Part shown: one piece after another, positions 17,684 through 26,084 of the stretch | Numbering within the stretch: the first letter of the stretch is position 1 | How the letters are laid out: each line of letters begins with the position of its first letter | Assembly: GCA_905478775.1 (NCBI GenBank) | Contig: CAJQKB010000029.1 | Span: 1 to 62,876 of the forward strand | Length of the DNA: 62,876 nt | Reading direction: 5' to 3' | Source of the DNA: an uncultured Opitutales bacterium | GTDB taxonomy: Bacteria > Verrucomicrobiota > Verrucomicrobiia > Opitutales > Seribacteraceae | Position numbers and translations under genes: made by a program | The notes under the pieces: model-generated | Told to the model about the DNA's origin: nothing | Database searches by the model: none | The model's input: the letters and a program-made list of their open reading frames with translations, nothing else

Positions 17684-18693
17684 ACTTTTGCGTGCTTGGT
17701 GCTGGTGCCTGGGGGACTGCAATGGCAGTCTATCTATCCAAGTGCGGACACTCGGTCTCGTTGATTCCACGACGCGTTGAACATGCCCTTACCCTTTCTT
17801 CGGAACGAGAAAATAAAGATTACCTGCCTGGGGTTTGTTTTGATGAGGACTTACAAATTGGATGTTCCTTACGCCCCGTTCTCATGGAGTCCGAATACCT
17901 CTTTTTTGCATGTCCATCTCATGCCCTTCGTGACACTTGTAAACAGGTACGTTTATTCCGTGAGGATTCTTGGAATTTAAAAGGTGGCATCGCACTATGC
18001 AAGGGACTGGAGCCAAAAAGTAATTTATTTGCTCATGAAGTGATTCAGGAAGAACTAGGCAATGAAATTGGTTCTGGTTATTTAACAGGACCAAGTCACG
18101 CTCATGATGTAGCTGTCAATAAGCCCACTGCGATGGTACTTGCGATGGATTGTGAGGAGACTGAACTGATTGAACTGCAGAGTAATTTAAGTTCTAAAAC
18201 AATGAGAATTTATAGATCCGAGGATCGGATCGGAGTGGCTCTGGGAAGTTGTTTGAAGAATGTATACGCCATTGCAACCGGCTTATCAGACGGACTGGGT
18301 TTAGGAGATAATGCAAGAGCCGCACTTCTCACAAGGAGTATGAATGAAATGATCAACCTCGGAATTTCACTTGGAGGTGAGAGCGAAACATTTTTTGGAC
18401 TGAGTGGATTTGGTGACTTAATTGGAACTTGCATGGGCGAATGGAGCCGCAATCGAAGATTCGGACTCGCGTTAGCGAAAGGGGGTACACCGAAGGATAT
18501 TATTAGAACTCAAAAAACGGTTGTCGAGGGGTATTGGGCAACTGGATGCTTTTTTGAGAAGTGTGATTCTCAGGGTGTTGAAATGCCAATTCTTCGTGAG
18601 ATTTATGGTATTTTATATGAAGGGAAAGATCCTTATCTTGCACTGTCGGATTTAATGAGTCGTGGGCTTAAGGCGGAATCATTACGGGAATAA
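17680..18693 (+). CDS. gpsA: Glycerol-3-phosphate dehydrogenase [NAD(P)+]
   Basis: Reduces dihydroxyacetone phosphate to sn-glycerol-3-phosphate for phospholipid synthesis. The N-terminal motif LGAGAWGTAMA binds the nucleotide, the catalytic Lys is in LGSCLKNVYAI, and the substrate block GLGDNARAALLTR and GLSGFGDLIGTC are conserved. The length of 337 is standard. The ATG overlaps the panB stop by four bases. The precursor comes from the triose phosphates handled by the tpiA gene 4 kb upstream. Confidence 0.96.
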   Translation: MNFCVLGAGAWGTAMAVYLSKCGHSVSLIPRRVEHALTLSSERENKDYLPGVCFDEDLQIGCSLRPVLMESEYLFFACPSHALRDTCKQVRLFREDSWNLKGGIALCKGLEPKSNLFAHEVIQEELGNEIGSGYLTGPSHAHDVAVNKPTAMVLAMDCEETELIELQSNLSSKTMRIYRSEDRIGVALGSCLKNVYAIATGLSDGLGLGDNARAALLTRSMNEMINLGISLGGESETFFGLSGFGDLIGTCMGEWSRNRRFGLALAKGGTPKDIIRTQKTVVEGYWATGCFFEKCDSQGVEMPILREIYGILYEGKDPYLALSDLMSRGLKAESLRE

Positions 18694-18714
18694 TCAACTT
18701 TCATTTTAATTATC

Positions 18715-19374
18715 ATGAATACTGCGGAAGTACCGATTTTAGAAACCCCCAATAAGGAAGATCGTTTATTACTACATTCATGTTGTGCACCCTGTGAGGG
18801 GGAGGTGTTGGAAACTTTGTTGAATTCAAAAATTCAACCTACTGTATTTTTTTATAATCCTAATATTCACCCCAAAAAAGAATACGAGATCCGCAAGGCC
18901 GAGGATAAGAAATTTTGTGATAAAAAAGGGGTGGAGCATATTGATGTTGATTATGATGTAAGAAATTGGTTCGAACGTATAAAGGGATTGGAATGGGAGC
19001 CAGAGCGAGGAGCACGGTGTACCGTTTGCTTTGATATGCGTTTTGAAAGGACTGCTCTCTATGCACATGAACACGGTTTTAATTTGTTTTCCAGCAGCCT
19101 GGGTATTTCACGGTGGAAGAATATGAAACAAATTAATGGTTGTGGAGAGCGGGCAGCGGCTCGCTATGAGAAGCTAGACTATTGGACTTACAACTGGAGG
19201 AAAGCCGGTGGTTCGCAGAGAATGATTGAGATTTCAAAAAGGGAAAATTTTTATCAGCAAGAATACTGCGGTTGCGTTTATTCCTTGCGGGATACTAATA
19301 AATGGAGAGTTTCTCAGGGCCGAAAAAAAGTAAATATTGGAGAAACTTATTACGGAGTGGAGCCGGGTGCTTAA
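18715..19374 (+). CDS. queH: Epoxyqueuosine reductase QueH
   Basis: Catalyses the last step of queuosine synthesis in tRNA, the non-cobalamin alternative to QueG. The 219-residue protein has the DUF208/QueH Cys pattern: HSCCAPC at residues 22-28, CTVCFDMR, a further Cys in NGCGER and YCGCVYSL near the C-terminus. Several of these Cys should hold an iron-sulfur cluster and a second metal. The [10 protein letters not shown] motif is also typical. No other que gene is visible here. It follows gpsA by 21 bp on the same strand. Confidence 0.92.
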   Translation: MNTAEVPILETPNKEDRLLLHSCCAPCEGEVLETLLNSKIQPTVFFYNPNIHPKKEYEIRKAEDKKFCDKKGVEHIDVDYDVRNWFERIKGLEWEPERGARCTVCFDMRFERTALYAHEHGFNLFSSSLGISRWKNMKQINGCGERAAARYEKLDYWTYNWRKAGGSQRMIEISKRENFYQQEYCGCVYSLRDTNKWRVSQGRKKVNIGETYYGVEPGA

Positions 19375-19392
19375 TGTTAACTTTTTATTACC

Positions 19393-20202
19393 ATGAATAA
19401 TTCAACGGTTTGGAAAACTTTGGTAGAAGAGGCGCGGGAGATTGCCTCCAAAGAAAGAATTCTGTCAAAGGTTTTGACTGAGTTTATTTTGGAAAGAGAA
19501 AGTCTAAGTGATGCTTTGGGTTGGAGATTAGCATCTCGTTTAGTCAAAAGTAGCGTGCCAGAAAGTGATATTCGTGACTTGATCAAAAAGGCTTTTGAGG
19601 AAGATATTGAAATGCTACAAAGCGTTGAATCTGATTTAATTGCCGTTACTGAGAGGGATCCTGCCTGTAATGATTTTATCAGTCCCTTTTTATATTTTAA
19701 AGGATTTCAGGCACTGTGCTGTTATCGAGTTGCCCATTTTCTTTGGCAAAAAAATCGAAAGGATCTAGCCCTTTATTTACAAAGCTTAGTGGCGGTTGTT
19801 TATTCCGTGGATATTCACCCTGCCGCAACCATTGGAAAAGGAATTCTACTTGATCATGCAACTGGCTTTGTGGCCGGTGAAACGACTGTTATTGAAGATA
19901 ATGTATCGATTTTACACGAAGTGACTTTGGGAGGGACCGGAAAAGATCGTGGCGACCGACATCCCAAAATTAGATCCGGTGTCTTAATTGGTGCTGGAGC
20001 TAAGATTCTAGGTAATGTTGAAATTGGAGAAGGATCTAGAGTGGGGGCCAGTAGTGTAGTGCTCGATGATGTTCCTGCCCATATTTCAGTCGCCGGAGTT
20101 CCGGCCAAAGAAATTGGCACGATTAAAAATGTATCTCCTGCCATGGGAATGGATCATAATTTATTGGAGATGCGTGAATATGAGAGCGGGGGAGGGATTT
20201 AA
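19393..20202 (+). CDS. cysE: Serine O-acetyltransferase
   Basis: Acetylates serine with acetyl-CoA, the first step of cysteine synthesis. The N-terminal helical SAT domain (residues 1-135) is followed by left-handed beta-helix hexapeptide repeats (about 145-240). The catalytic Asp-His pair is seen in VDIHPAATIG and DHATGFV, and the second His in LHEVTLGG. At 269 residues it matches CysE. The C-terminal tail (after GVPAKEIG) should hold the feedback region. It is 18 bp after queH on the same strand. Confidence 0.95.
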   Translation: MNNSTVWKTLVEEAREIASKERILSKVLTEFILERESLSDALGWRLASRLVKSSVPESDIRDLIKKAFEEDIEMLQSVESDLIAVTERDPACNDFISPFLYFKGFQALCCYRVAHFLWQKNRKDLALYLQSLVAVVYSVDIHPAATIGKGILLDHATGFVAGETTVIEDNVSILHEVTLGGTGKDRGDRHPKIRSGVLIGAGAKILGNVEIGEGSRVGASSVVLDDVPAHISVAGVPAKEIGTIKNVSPAMGMDHNLLEMREYESGGGI

Positions 20203-20219
20203 TTAAAAATGTCCTTTTA

Positions 20220-20248
20220 TTGACGAAACTACTCCCTTCATGTACACA
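20220..20248 (+). promoter_or_regulatory. Candidate sigma-70 promoter of the adenylate-kinase-like gene
   Basis: TTGACG, a 17-bp spacer and TACACA. The -35 element is strong, the -10 is weak. The start codon at 20257 is only 9 bp after the -10, so the transcript would be nearly leaderless. No Shine-Dalgarno sequence is present. Confidence 0.35.
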
Positions 20249-20256
20249 AAATTCTG

Positions 20257-21543
20257 ATGCTTCCAAAATCTAAACCCGAACCACCTATTTCTTCCGACAG
20301 TTCTTCAAGCACTGAGGATCAATCAAACGAGTCCATTATTCCTGCTGATTTTGAAAACAAAGGGAAAAAGAAAGTGGAAGATCTTGAAGTAAAAGATGCG
20401 CAATTAATTTTTCACTCGATTTGGCATGAACTCGAACAAGAGGTCGGAGTGGAGAACCTTCATTTCCCGGCTGAGATATTCTGGCTTAATGGATCCCCGG
20501 GGGCGGGAAAAGGTACTCAGACTGCGTTTATCATGGAGTTTCGTGACCTGACTGAGAAGCCAATAATCGTCAGCGAACTGTTAAACTCTCCGGAAGCACG
20601 CAAGAAGATTGATGCGGGTCTACTGGCGGGAGATCGTGAAGTTACCAAGTTGGTACTTCGCAATTTACTGGAGCCCAATTATCAGAGTGGTGCTATTGTG
20701 GATGGGTACCCAAGAACAAAGACCCAGGTTGAATGTTTGAAACTTTTTCATCGTCGGCTCACTGAATTAAGACATAAATATCTTGGTACTTTTCAAGAAG
20801 CACAATTTCCAAAACCTCGTTTTCATATCATCATGCTATTCATTGATGAAGAAGAGAGCGTCAGAAGACAATTTATTCGTGGTCAAAGGTCATTGGATCA
20901 TAATGCAGAAGTGGATGCCTCCGGTGTGGGGAAAAGAAGAGAGGTCCGGAAGACCGATTTGGATGAAGCGGCAGCACATAGTCGGTACAAAACTTTTAAG
21001 GAGTCAACCTATGATTCTCTTACCACTTTGCGTGATGTATTTCATTACCATTTCATCAATGCACATGGCTCGGTTATTGAAGTTCAGCAACGGATTATTC
21101 AGGAGCTTAAATATCAAAGTTCATTGGAACTGGATGAATTAACTCATGACCAAATTTCCTCGATTCCTCTGGCTCAAAAACTTTCGTTACATGCCAGGCA
21201 ACTTTTAGTACAGAGGCTTGATTCTTATCAGAAATTTCACCCGGAGCTTTTTGAACAAGTCGTTGGTTTGATCAAAAGCAAATTCATTCCTATCGTTGAG
21301 AAACATTCCATTTCTGGTTTAGCTTATATTAATTCTGAAGCTTCCGTTTTTGATGATCCACTCGCTGTAGCGATGTTAATTGATATCTTCACAGAAAGAG
21401 GTTTCACCGCTGTTGTGGATATTCGAAGAATGGAAGTTCCTTCCCGAATTGATCCTAAAACCTATGAAATTATTAATCGGGTGAAGAAAGTCTATCGAGT
21501 AAGAATTAATTTCCCTGGTTCTACCATTCGACGAGGTTTGTAA
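20257..21543 (+). CDS. Adenylate-kinase-like P-loop protein with an extra C-terminal domain
   Basis: This 428-residue protein is twice the length of Adk. Residues 1-70 are acidic and Ser-rich, probably disordered. An adenylate-kinase-like domain follows, with the P-loop GSPGAGKGT at about residues 79-87, the NMP-site motif VDGYPRTKTQ near 148 and the lid-type RQFIRGQRS. From about residue 305 a separate domain starts, with blocks SGLAYINSEAS, AVAMLIDIFTERGF and VYRVRINFPGSTIRRG, which I do not recognise. The conserved P-loop suggests activity as a nucleoside monophosphate kinase. A normal adk elsewhere in the genome is not excluded. Confidence 0.8.
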   Translation: MLPKSKPEPPISSDSSSSTEDQSNESIIPADFENKGKKKVEDLEVKDAQLIFHSIWHELEQEVGVENLHFPAEIFWLNGSPGAGKGTQTAFIMEFRDLTEKPIIVSELLNSPEARKKIDAGLLAGDREVTKLVLRNLLEPNYQSGAIVDGYPRTKTQVECLKLFHRRLTELRHKYLGTFQEAQFPKPRFHIIMLFIDEEESVRRQFIRGQRSLDHNAEVDASGVGKRREVRKTDLDEAAAHSRYKTFKESTYDSLTTLRDVFHYHFINAHGSVIEVQQRIIQELKYQSSLELDELTHDQISSIPLAQKLSLHARQLLVQRLDSYQKFHPELFEQVVGLIKSKFIPIVEKHSISGLAYINSEASVFDDPLAVAMLIDIFTERGFTAVVDIRRMEVPSRIDPKTYEIINRVKKVYRVRINFPGSTIRRGL

Positions 21544-21575
21544 AAATTCCACCTAGCTATTTCTTTACTTAAATT

Positions 21576-22694
21576 ATGGATCATAGATACGAAAAATTAG
21601 CGGACACTCTAGTTTATCACTCCACCAAGTTAAATCCTGGAGAAAAGGTATTGATTCATGCAATTGATATCCCTCAGGATATGACCTTGGCACTAATTCG
21701 TGCGACCCGAGAATGTAAGGCAATTCCTTTTGTGCAGGTTCAAAATGGACGGATTGATCGCGAGTGTATATTGGGAGGAGAGGATATTCAGTTTGAAACT
21801 TCTCTCAGTTGGGAAATGGAGAGAATGAAGAGTATGGACGCTTACATAGCGATTCGTGGATCTTTAAATGTCTTTGAAAATTCTGACCTCCCACAGGAAG
21901 ATTTAAAGCGGGCAATGAAGATACTGAAACCTGTTCTTGATTGGCGTGTGCAGAAAACAAAATGGTGCGTTTTGCGTTGGCCTTCTCCCTCGATGGCACA
22001 ACAAGCAAAAATGAGTAGTGAGGCATTCGAGAACTTTTATTTTGATGCCTGTTGTATGGATTATGGACGAATGAGTGAAGGTATGGTTGCTCTCGAGAAT
22101 CGTATGCGAAATGCGGATCAAGTTAAGATTGTTGGTCCGGGTACAGATTTGAAATTTTCAATTAAAGGGATCGATGCCGTAGCATGTGGAGGAACGCACA
22201 ATATTCCTGACGGAGAAGTCTTTTCCTGTCCTGTTCGCGATAGTGTAGAGGGTACAATTACTTTTAATGCAGATACGATTTATCAGGGTACTTCCTTTTC
22301 AAATGTCGTTCTTCATTTTGAAAAAGGAAAAATTGTGGAATCAAGTTCATCCGCTAACTCTGAAAAATTAATCGAAATTTTAGATTCTGACGAAGGAGCT
22401 AGATTTATTGGCGAATTTGCGATCGCCTTTAATCCCATGATTCGTGAACCCATGCTTGATATTTTGTTCGATGAAAAAATTGCAGGCTCATTTCATTTCA
22501 CTCCTGGACAGGCCTATGAAGAAGCTAACAATGGAAATAAATCCCAAGTTCATTGGGATATGGTAAACATTCAACGACCTGAATATGGTGGTGGTGAAAT
22601 TTGGTTCGATGGTGAGATGATTCGAAAAGATGGTGAATTTGTTCCTGAGGATTTACATAAATTAAATCCTGATTATCTTTTGCAAAATTCATAG
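21576..22694 (+). CDS. Aminopeptidase, peptidase family M29
   Basis: Metal-dependent exo-aminopeptidase of the thermophilic aminopeptidase (AmpS/AmpT) group, 372 residues. The C-terminal metal-binding region is well conserved: [33 protein letters not shown], and HWDMVN, giving the Glu, Glu, His, His and Asp ligands expected for M29. There is no signal peptide, so it is cytoplasmic. It precedes the adenosine-deaminase-family gene by 15 bp, suggesting a small nutrient-recycling operon with that gene and rluD. Confidence 0.9.
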   Translation: MDHRYEKLADTLVYHSTKLNPGEKVLIHAIDIPQDMTLALIRATRECKAIPFVQVQNGRIDRECILGGEDIQFETSLSWEMERMKSMDAYIAIRGSLNVFENSDLPQEDLKRAMKILKPVLDWRVQKTKWCVLRWPSPSMAQQAKMSSEAFENFYFDACCMDYGRMSEGMVALENRMRNADQVKIVGPGTDLKFSIKGIDAVACGGTHNIPDGEVFSCPVRDSVEGTITFNADTIYQGTSFSNVVLHFEKGKIVESSSSANSEKLIEILDSDEGARFIGEFAIAFNPMIREPMLDILFDEKIAGSFHFTPGQAYEEANNGNKSQVHWDMVNIQRPEYGGGEIWFDGEMIRKDGEFVPEDLHKLNPDYLLQNS

Positions 22695-22709
22695 CACAAT
22701 CTGACTGAA

Positions 22710-23717
22710 ATGAGCCCGCCGGCATTGAATCAATTCCTTGCCTCTTTGCCCAAAACAGAGACCCATTTACATATTGAAGGTGCTCTGCCGTGGGAACTTT
22801 TAATTGAAAAAGATCCTGCGAAGTTTAATCCGGTTCCCTTTTTTCATGAACCGAACTTTAAGTATCAGAGTTTCGAGCAGTTTGAATCTATTCTTATCGA
22901 ACATGCGATGGGTTGGTTTGATTCAGCAGAAAGTTATCATGAAGCGGCAAAAGTAATTTTTTCAAAACACATACAGCAAAATGTTAAGTATGTAGAAACA
23001 AGCTTTCACGCTGGAATGATTGAATTTTTGAAACTGCCTGGCGAAGAAATTTTAAATGCGATACTGGATGCTGTTCCAAAGGGACTTGAGGTTCGTGTTT
23101 TTCTTGGCATTAGTCGTAATGCATATACCCCTTATTTGGGTCCCATATTGGACCAGGCGATTGGTTGGTCCAATTTGTCCGGTATTGATTTACATGGTCT
23201 TGAGTCGTTACCATTCGAGACTTGGATTTCTCCTTTTTGGAAACGTGCACAGGAGCATGGGAAAACAGTAAAGGCCCATGCGGGTGAATTTGGTCCTGCT
23301 TCCAATGTGTCACAAGCCGTTAAAGAATTAAAGGTGAAGAGAATTCAACATGGTACCCGTGCATTTGAAGATGAGGAAGTAATGCAACTCTTGGTTGATG
23401 AACAGGTTACCCTTGATATGTGTCCCATCAGCAATGTTAAATTAAGAGTAGTGGATCGAATGGAAAACCATCCCATTAAAGATTTTATGAAGAGAGGAAT
23501 TCGTTGCACTGTCAGTACGGATGACCCTTTATCTTTTAATAATTCATTGAATGAAGAATATACTTCTTTGGTGAATCACTTATCTTTTTCTTACCAGGAA
23601 ATTGCCCACTTAGTATCCAATGGCTTCGAGGTTGCCGATTTGTCCGAGGCGACTAAAAAAAGTTTTCTCAGTCAAATTAAAGAAGAAATATCCAAAATGA
23701 ACAGAGTTGATGGCTGA
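22710..23717 (+). CDS. Adenosine/adenine deaminase family protein
   Basis: Zinc-dependent purine deaminase of the amidohydrolase superfamily, 335 residues. Ligands and catalytic residues are visible: HLHIEGAL (two His), KAHAGEFGP (His and the catalytic Glu), QHGTRA (His) and STDDPLSF (Asp pair). The family includes adenosine, adenine and aminodeoxyfutalosine deaminases; I cannot assign the substrate from sequence alone. No menaquinone-futalosine genes are nearby. Its last 8 bases overlap rluD. Confidence 0.88.
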   Translation: MSPPALNQFLASLPKTETHLHIEGALPWELLIEKDPAKFNPVPFFHEPNFKYQSFEQFESILIEHAMGWFDSAESYHEAAKVIFSKHIQQNVKYVETSFHAGMIEFLKLPGEEILNAILDAVPKGLEVRVFLGISRNAYTPYLGPILDQAIGWSNLSGIDLHGLESLPFETWISPFWKRAQEHGKTVKAHAGEFGPASNVSQAVKELKVKRIQHGTRAFEDEEVMQLLVDEQVTLDMCPISNVKLRVVDRMENHPIKDFMKRGIRCTVSTDDPLSFNNSLNEEYTSLVNHLSFSYQEIAHLVSNGFEVADLSEATKKSFLSQIKEEISKMNRVDG

Positions 23718-24615
23718 GGAACTTTTTATTTGCCCGGAAGGATTATCGGGAAGGGTTGATAAAATTCTTGCTCAGGTATTTCCAGATAAAAGTCGTTCGT
23801 TAATTCAAAAGGCAATTGAGGGGAAAAAAGTTAGACGACAAGAGGGGGCATTGCTTGTAGCGAAATCAAAGATCTATGCTGGAGAGGTATTGGTAATAGA
23901 TCTGTCTCGAGATGACATTATTCCGTTAGTTGCAAGAGATATCCCCCTTACTATTTTATATGAAGACGAAGAAATAGTAGTAATTAATAAAGCAAGTGGA
24001 ATGGTGGTTCACCCGGGAGATGGAACGAAGGATGATACCCTTGTTCATGCATTGCTCCATCACTACCCAAATGGTTTATGCCCAGTAGGAGCACCTGAAA
24101 GACCCGGTATAGTTCACCGTTTAGATAAGGAAACAAGTGGCGTTATGGTAATCGCAAAATCAGAACGGGCTTACTATTCGTTGGTTGATCAATTTTCGCA
24201 AAGGAAGACGGATAAAGAATATTTTGCCTTAGTTTTTGGGGAACTTCCCGAGGAGAAGGGAAGGGTGGATAAACCAATTGGCAGGCATCCCAAAAACCGG
24301 ACCAGGATGGCAGTGGTTGAACACGGAAAGTCGGCATTGACTGAATGGGAAACCATTCGAACATATCAAGGACCTTTTAGTTTTTTGCGTGTTAAAATTC
24401 ATACTGGTAGAACGCATCAAATCCGTGTCCATCTTTCATTTCTTGGTCATCCGTTGGCAGGTGACTCAACCTATGGAGCAAAGAATCACTCTGGATTTAA
24501 TCGAGTGATGCTTCATGCGCATTGTTTGAAACTGACTCATCCTGTCAGTGCTGAACAACTTACTTTTAGAGCCGAATTACCCTTAGATTTTGAAACCTGT
24601 TTACATTTATTGTAG
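23710..24615 (+). CDS. rluD: RluD-type 23S rRNA pseudouridine synthase
   Basis: Isomerises uridines in large-subunit rRNA. An S4 RNA-binding domain covers residues 10-65. The catalytic domain carries HRLDKETSGVMVIAK with the catalytic Asp, and GRTHQIRVH near the C-terminal third. The 301-residue length matches RluC/RluD. The best start is the ATG at 23710, inside the end of the deaminase gene. RluA, RluC and RluD subtypes cannot be separated with certainty, but the S4 domain rules out RluA. Confidence 0.92.
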   Translation: MAEELFICPEGLSGRVDKILAQVFPDKSRSLIQKAIEGKKVRRQEGALLVAKSKIYAGEVLVIDLSRDDIIPLVARDIPLTILYEDEEIVVINKASGMVVHPGDGTKDDTLVHALLHHYPNGLCPVGAPERPGIVHRLDKETSGVMVIAKSERAYYSLVDQFSQRKTDKEYFALVFGELPEEKGRVDKPIGRHPKNRTRMAVVEHGKSALTEWETIRTYQGPFSFLRVKIHTGRTHQIRVHLSFLGHPLAGDSTYGAKNHSGFNRVMLHAHCLKLTHPVSAEQLTFRAELPLDFETCLHLL

Positions 24616-24662
24616 GGGACGAAGGGAGATCCTGGTTTGTCAAATGGGTGGGTAATCTAGAT

Positions 24663-25478
24663 CTAACTAATTTCTTTTAGGTTTTTGGTAATGAGTTCGA
24701 ATGCCTCATCCACATCATCTACAATTTTAAATAATTCAATATCTTTGGGCGATATAACACCCCATTTAATAAATTGTTCAAAATTGATTAGTCCTTCCCA
24801 AAATTCGCGCCCGTATAAAATAATAGGCATTTGTTTACCCAGTTTTTTGGTTTGGATTAATGTTAATGTTTCAAAAAGTTCATCCATTGTTCCAAATCCA
24901 CCCGGGAAGACTACCACCGCTTTTGCGTGATAAAGAAAATAGAATTTACGTACAAAGAAATAATGAAACTCGAAGGATAATTCTGGAGTCGCATATTGAT
25001 TCACGCCTTGTTCAAACGGAAGACTTATACCCAATGCGATTGATTTACCTTTGGCCTCAGTCGCACCTTTATTTGCCGCTTCCATCATGCCTGGTCCACC
25101 GCCTGAACAAACATAATATTTATTTCCAGGCACTTCTTTAGTATCGGACCACTCTGTTAGGCGGAACGAAAGTTTTACGGCTTCATCATAGTATTTGGAC
25201 AATAGGACGATACTTTCCTTTTGAGCCAGTTCCGCTTGATCCTGATCTGAAATTGTTGCTTTTGAAGAAAGGCTTTTTTTGAATAACGAAAGTTCCTCCT
25301 GTGCTTCCTCCTGAGGTTTTGAGCGAGCGGATCCAAAAAAAACGATTGAGTTCTCAACTCCCTGTTCACGCAGCCGTACTTCAGGTTCAATTAATTCACA
25401 TTGTACTCGGATTGGCCGTGCTTCATGGCTATTGAGGAACTCTTTATTTGAATATGCTTTGGATAATTTTTTTGTCAT
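24663..25478 (-). CDS. LOG family protein (lysine decarboxylase-like, TIGR00730-type)
   Basis: This 271-residue Rossmann-fold protein has the two LOG signatures, SGGGPGMMEAANKGA and FPGGFGTMDELFE. The family includes cytokinin-activating nucleoside 5'-monophosphate phosphoribohydrolases and the nucleotidase PpnN; the older name lysine decarboxylase is wrong for most members. The first 90 residues form a longer N-terminal extension than in short LOG proteins. It points away from the duplicated cassette, and its 5' region shares 25479-25546 with that cassette's upstream region. Confidence 0.88.
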   Translation of the reverse strand: MTKKLSKAYSNKEFLNSHEARPIRVQCELIEPEVRLREQGVENSIVFFGSARSKPQEEAQEELSLFKKSLSSKATISDQDQAELAQKESIVLLSKYYDEAVKLSFRLTEWSDTKEVPGNKYYVCSGGGPGMMEAANKGATEAKGKSIALGISLPFEQGVNQYATPELSFEFHYFFVRKFYFLYHAKAVVVFPGGFGTMDELFETLTLIQTKKLGKQMPIILYGREFWEGLINFEQFIKWGVISPKDIELFKIVDDVDEAFELITKNLKEIS

Positions 25479-25528
25479 ATTGATAGTGTCGCGTTTTCTT
25501 CGGTAAATGAAAAGTTCATTCAGAAAAA

Positions 25529-25545
25529 TAAAAAATGATTTTTTA
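25529..25545. repeat. A/T inverted repeat just upstream of cassette A promoter
   Basis: TAAAAAA-TGA-TTTTTTA, a perfect 7-bp inverted repeat ending one base before the TAAAG -35 element of cassette A. A longer inverted repeat occupies the equivalent place in cassette B. Confidence 0.55.
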
Positions 25546-25546
25546 C

Positions 25547-25573
25547 TAAAGTTGCGTGTTTAACGACCGATTA
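25547..25573 (+). promoter_or_regulatory. Sigma-28 (FliA)-type promoter, cassette A
   Basis: TAAAGTTG, 11 bp, ACCGATTA. The E. coli FliA consensus is TAAAGTTT-N11-GCCGATAA, so 13 of 16 positions match at the exact spacing. A start site 7-8 nt further would fall at about 25580, directly at the base of the 5' hairpin. A TATAAT overlaps (25572-25577), but no sigma-70 -35 is found at 16-18 bp. Confidence 0.65.
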
Positions 25574-25582
25574 TAATAATTA

Positions 25583-25707
25583 GCCGCAAGGATGCAGCCT
25601 CATTTATTACTGATTCAATCAACAGGAGGTCGATTAGAATCACAACCATAAGCAATGTCTTAGGACATTAAATTCAAATTGTTGTGATATTTATTCAAGA
25701 CTATCTA
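25583..25707 (+). promoter_or_regulatory. Conserved structured 5' leader, cassette A
   Basis: In order: hairpin 1 (GCCGCA-AGGA-TGCAGC, 25583-25598, one mismatch); a 36-nt block (25614-25649) with perfect AGGAGG at 25623-25628; stem 2, ATCACAAC (25639-25646) pairing with GTTGTGAT (25681-25688); and inside it a hairpin AATGTC-TTAG-GACATT (25654-25669). The block recurs in cassette B with one change, while both hairpins recur with different bases that still pair. Stem 2 would bury the in-frame GTG at 25684. No start codon lies at normal distance from AGGAGG. Confidence 0.6.
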
Positions 25708-25728
25708 GATAAAAAGGAATTGTTAACT

Positions 25729-25971
25729 ATGAGTGACGAATCAAACCAAACTGCATCTAAATTTAACACCCAACGGGATGTGATCTCATTCCCCTCTGAA
25801 GCAGAGGACGAAGTTACCAAAGAAGAAATTGGTAAATGGGTCGATCAATTAATGGAGATGCCCGAACCTGAAATTTCCTCTTCAGTATTCGTTCATGAAG
25901 GATGTAACGAACTTGATGATCCATTGACCTGTGTTGCAGAAAGAATTCTTTCGGAAGAAAGCTATCTGTAG
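25729..25971 (+). CDS. Small acidic protein, cassette A (possible FlgM-like anti-sigma factor)
   Basis: The protein is 80 residues from the ATG at 25729, or 95 from a GTG at 25684 that lies in a predicted stem. It is about 51 percent identical to its neighbour at 26233 with no gaps. Conserved blocks are VTKEEIGKWVDQLMEMPE and DDPLTCVAERILSEE; the N-terminal third is polar and variable. The last block resembles the C-terminal sigma-binding helix of FlgM (D..KIAxxLIxEA), and FlgM genes are themselves often sigma-28 controlled. The match is short and the spacing between helices differs, so the assignment is an inference. Confidence 0.7.
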   Translation: MSDESNQTASKFNTQRDVISFPSEAEDEVTKEEIGKWVDQLMEMPEPEISSSVFVHEGCNELDDPLTCVAERILSEESYL

Positions 25972-26032
25972 AATGCAATATTTTGGAAAATGAGGTATCT
26001 CATGATGAACCGACGAAATAGGTAAGAGGTTG

Positions 26033-26063
26033 AATCAAAATCTTTTCGTTAAAGATTTTGATT
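26033..26063. repeat. 13-bp perfect inverted repeat overlapping cassette B -35
   Basis: AATCAAAATCTTT-TCGTT-AAAGATTTTGATT. The right arm contains the AAAG of the sigma-28 -35 element. It could be an operator, or a hairpin ending transcripts from cassette A, although no T run follows. Confidence 0.7.
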
Positions 26064-26076
26064 ATACGGTCGACTA
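26050..26076 (+). promoter_or_regulatory. Sigma-28 (FliA)-type promoter, cassette B
   Basis: TAAAGATT, 11 bp, GTCGACTA: 12 of 16 positions match the FliA consensus at the exact spacing. Its position relative to the hairpin and AGGAGG block is the same as in cassette A to within a few bases. The -10 is weaker than in cassette A. Confidence 0.5.
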
Positions 26077-26084
26077 TAGTGGTA

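Noticed and set aside
25572-25577. TATAAT as a sigma-70 -10 for cassette A
   Set aside because: No -35 element is found at 16-18 bp, whereas the overlapping sigma-28 match has both elements at exact spacing. It remains a secondary possibility.
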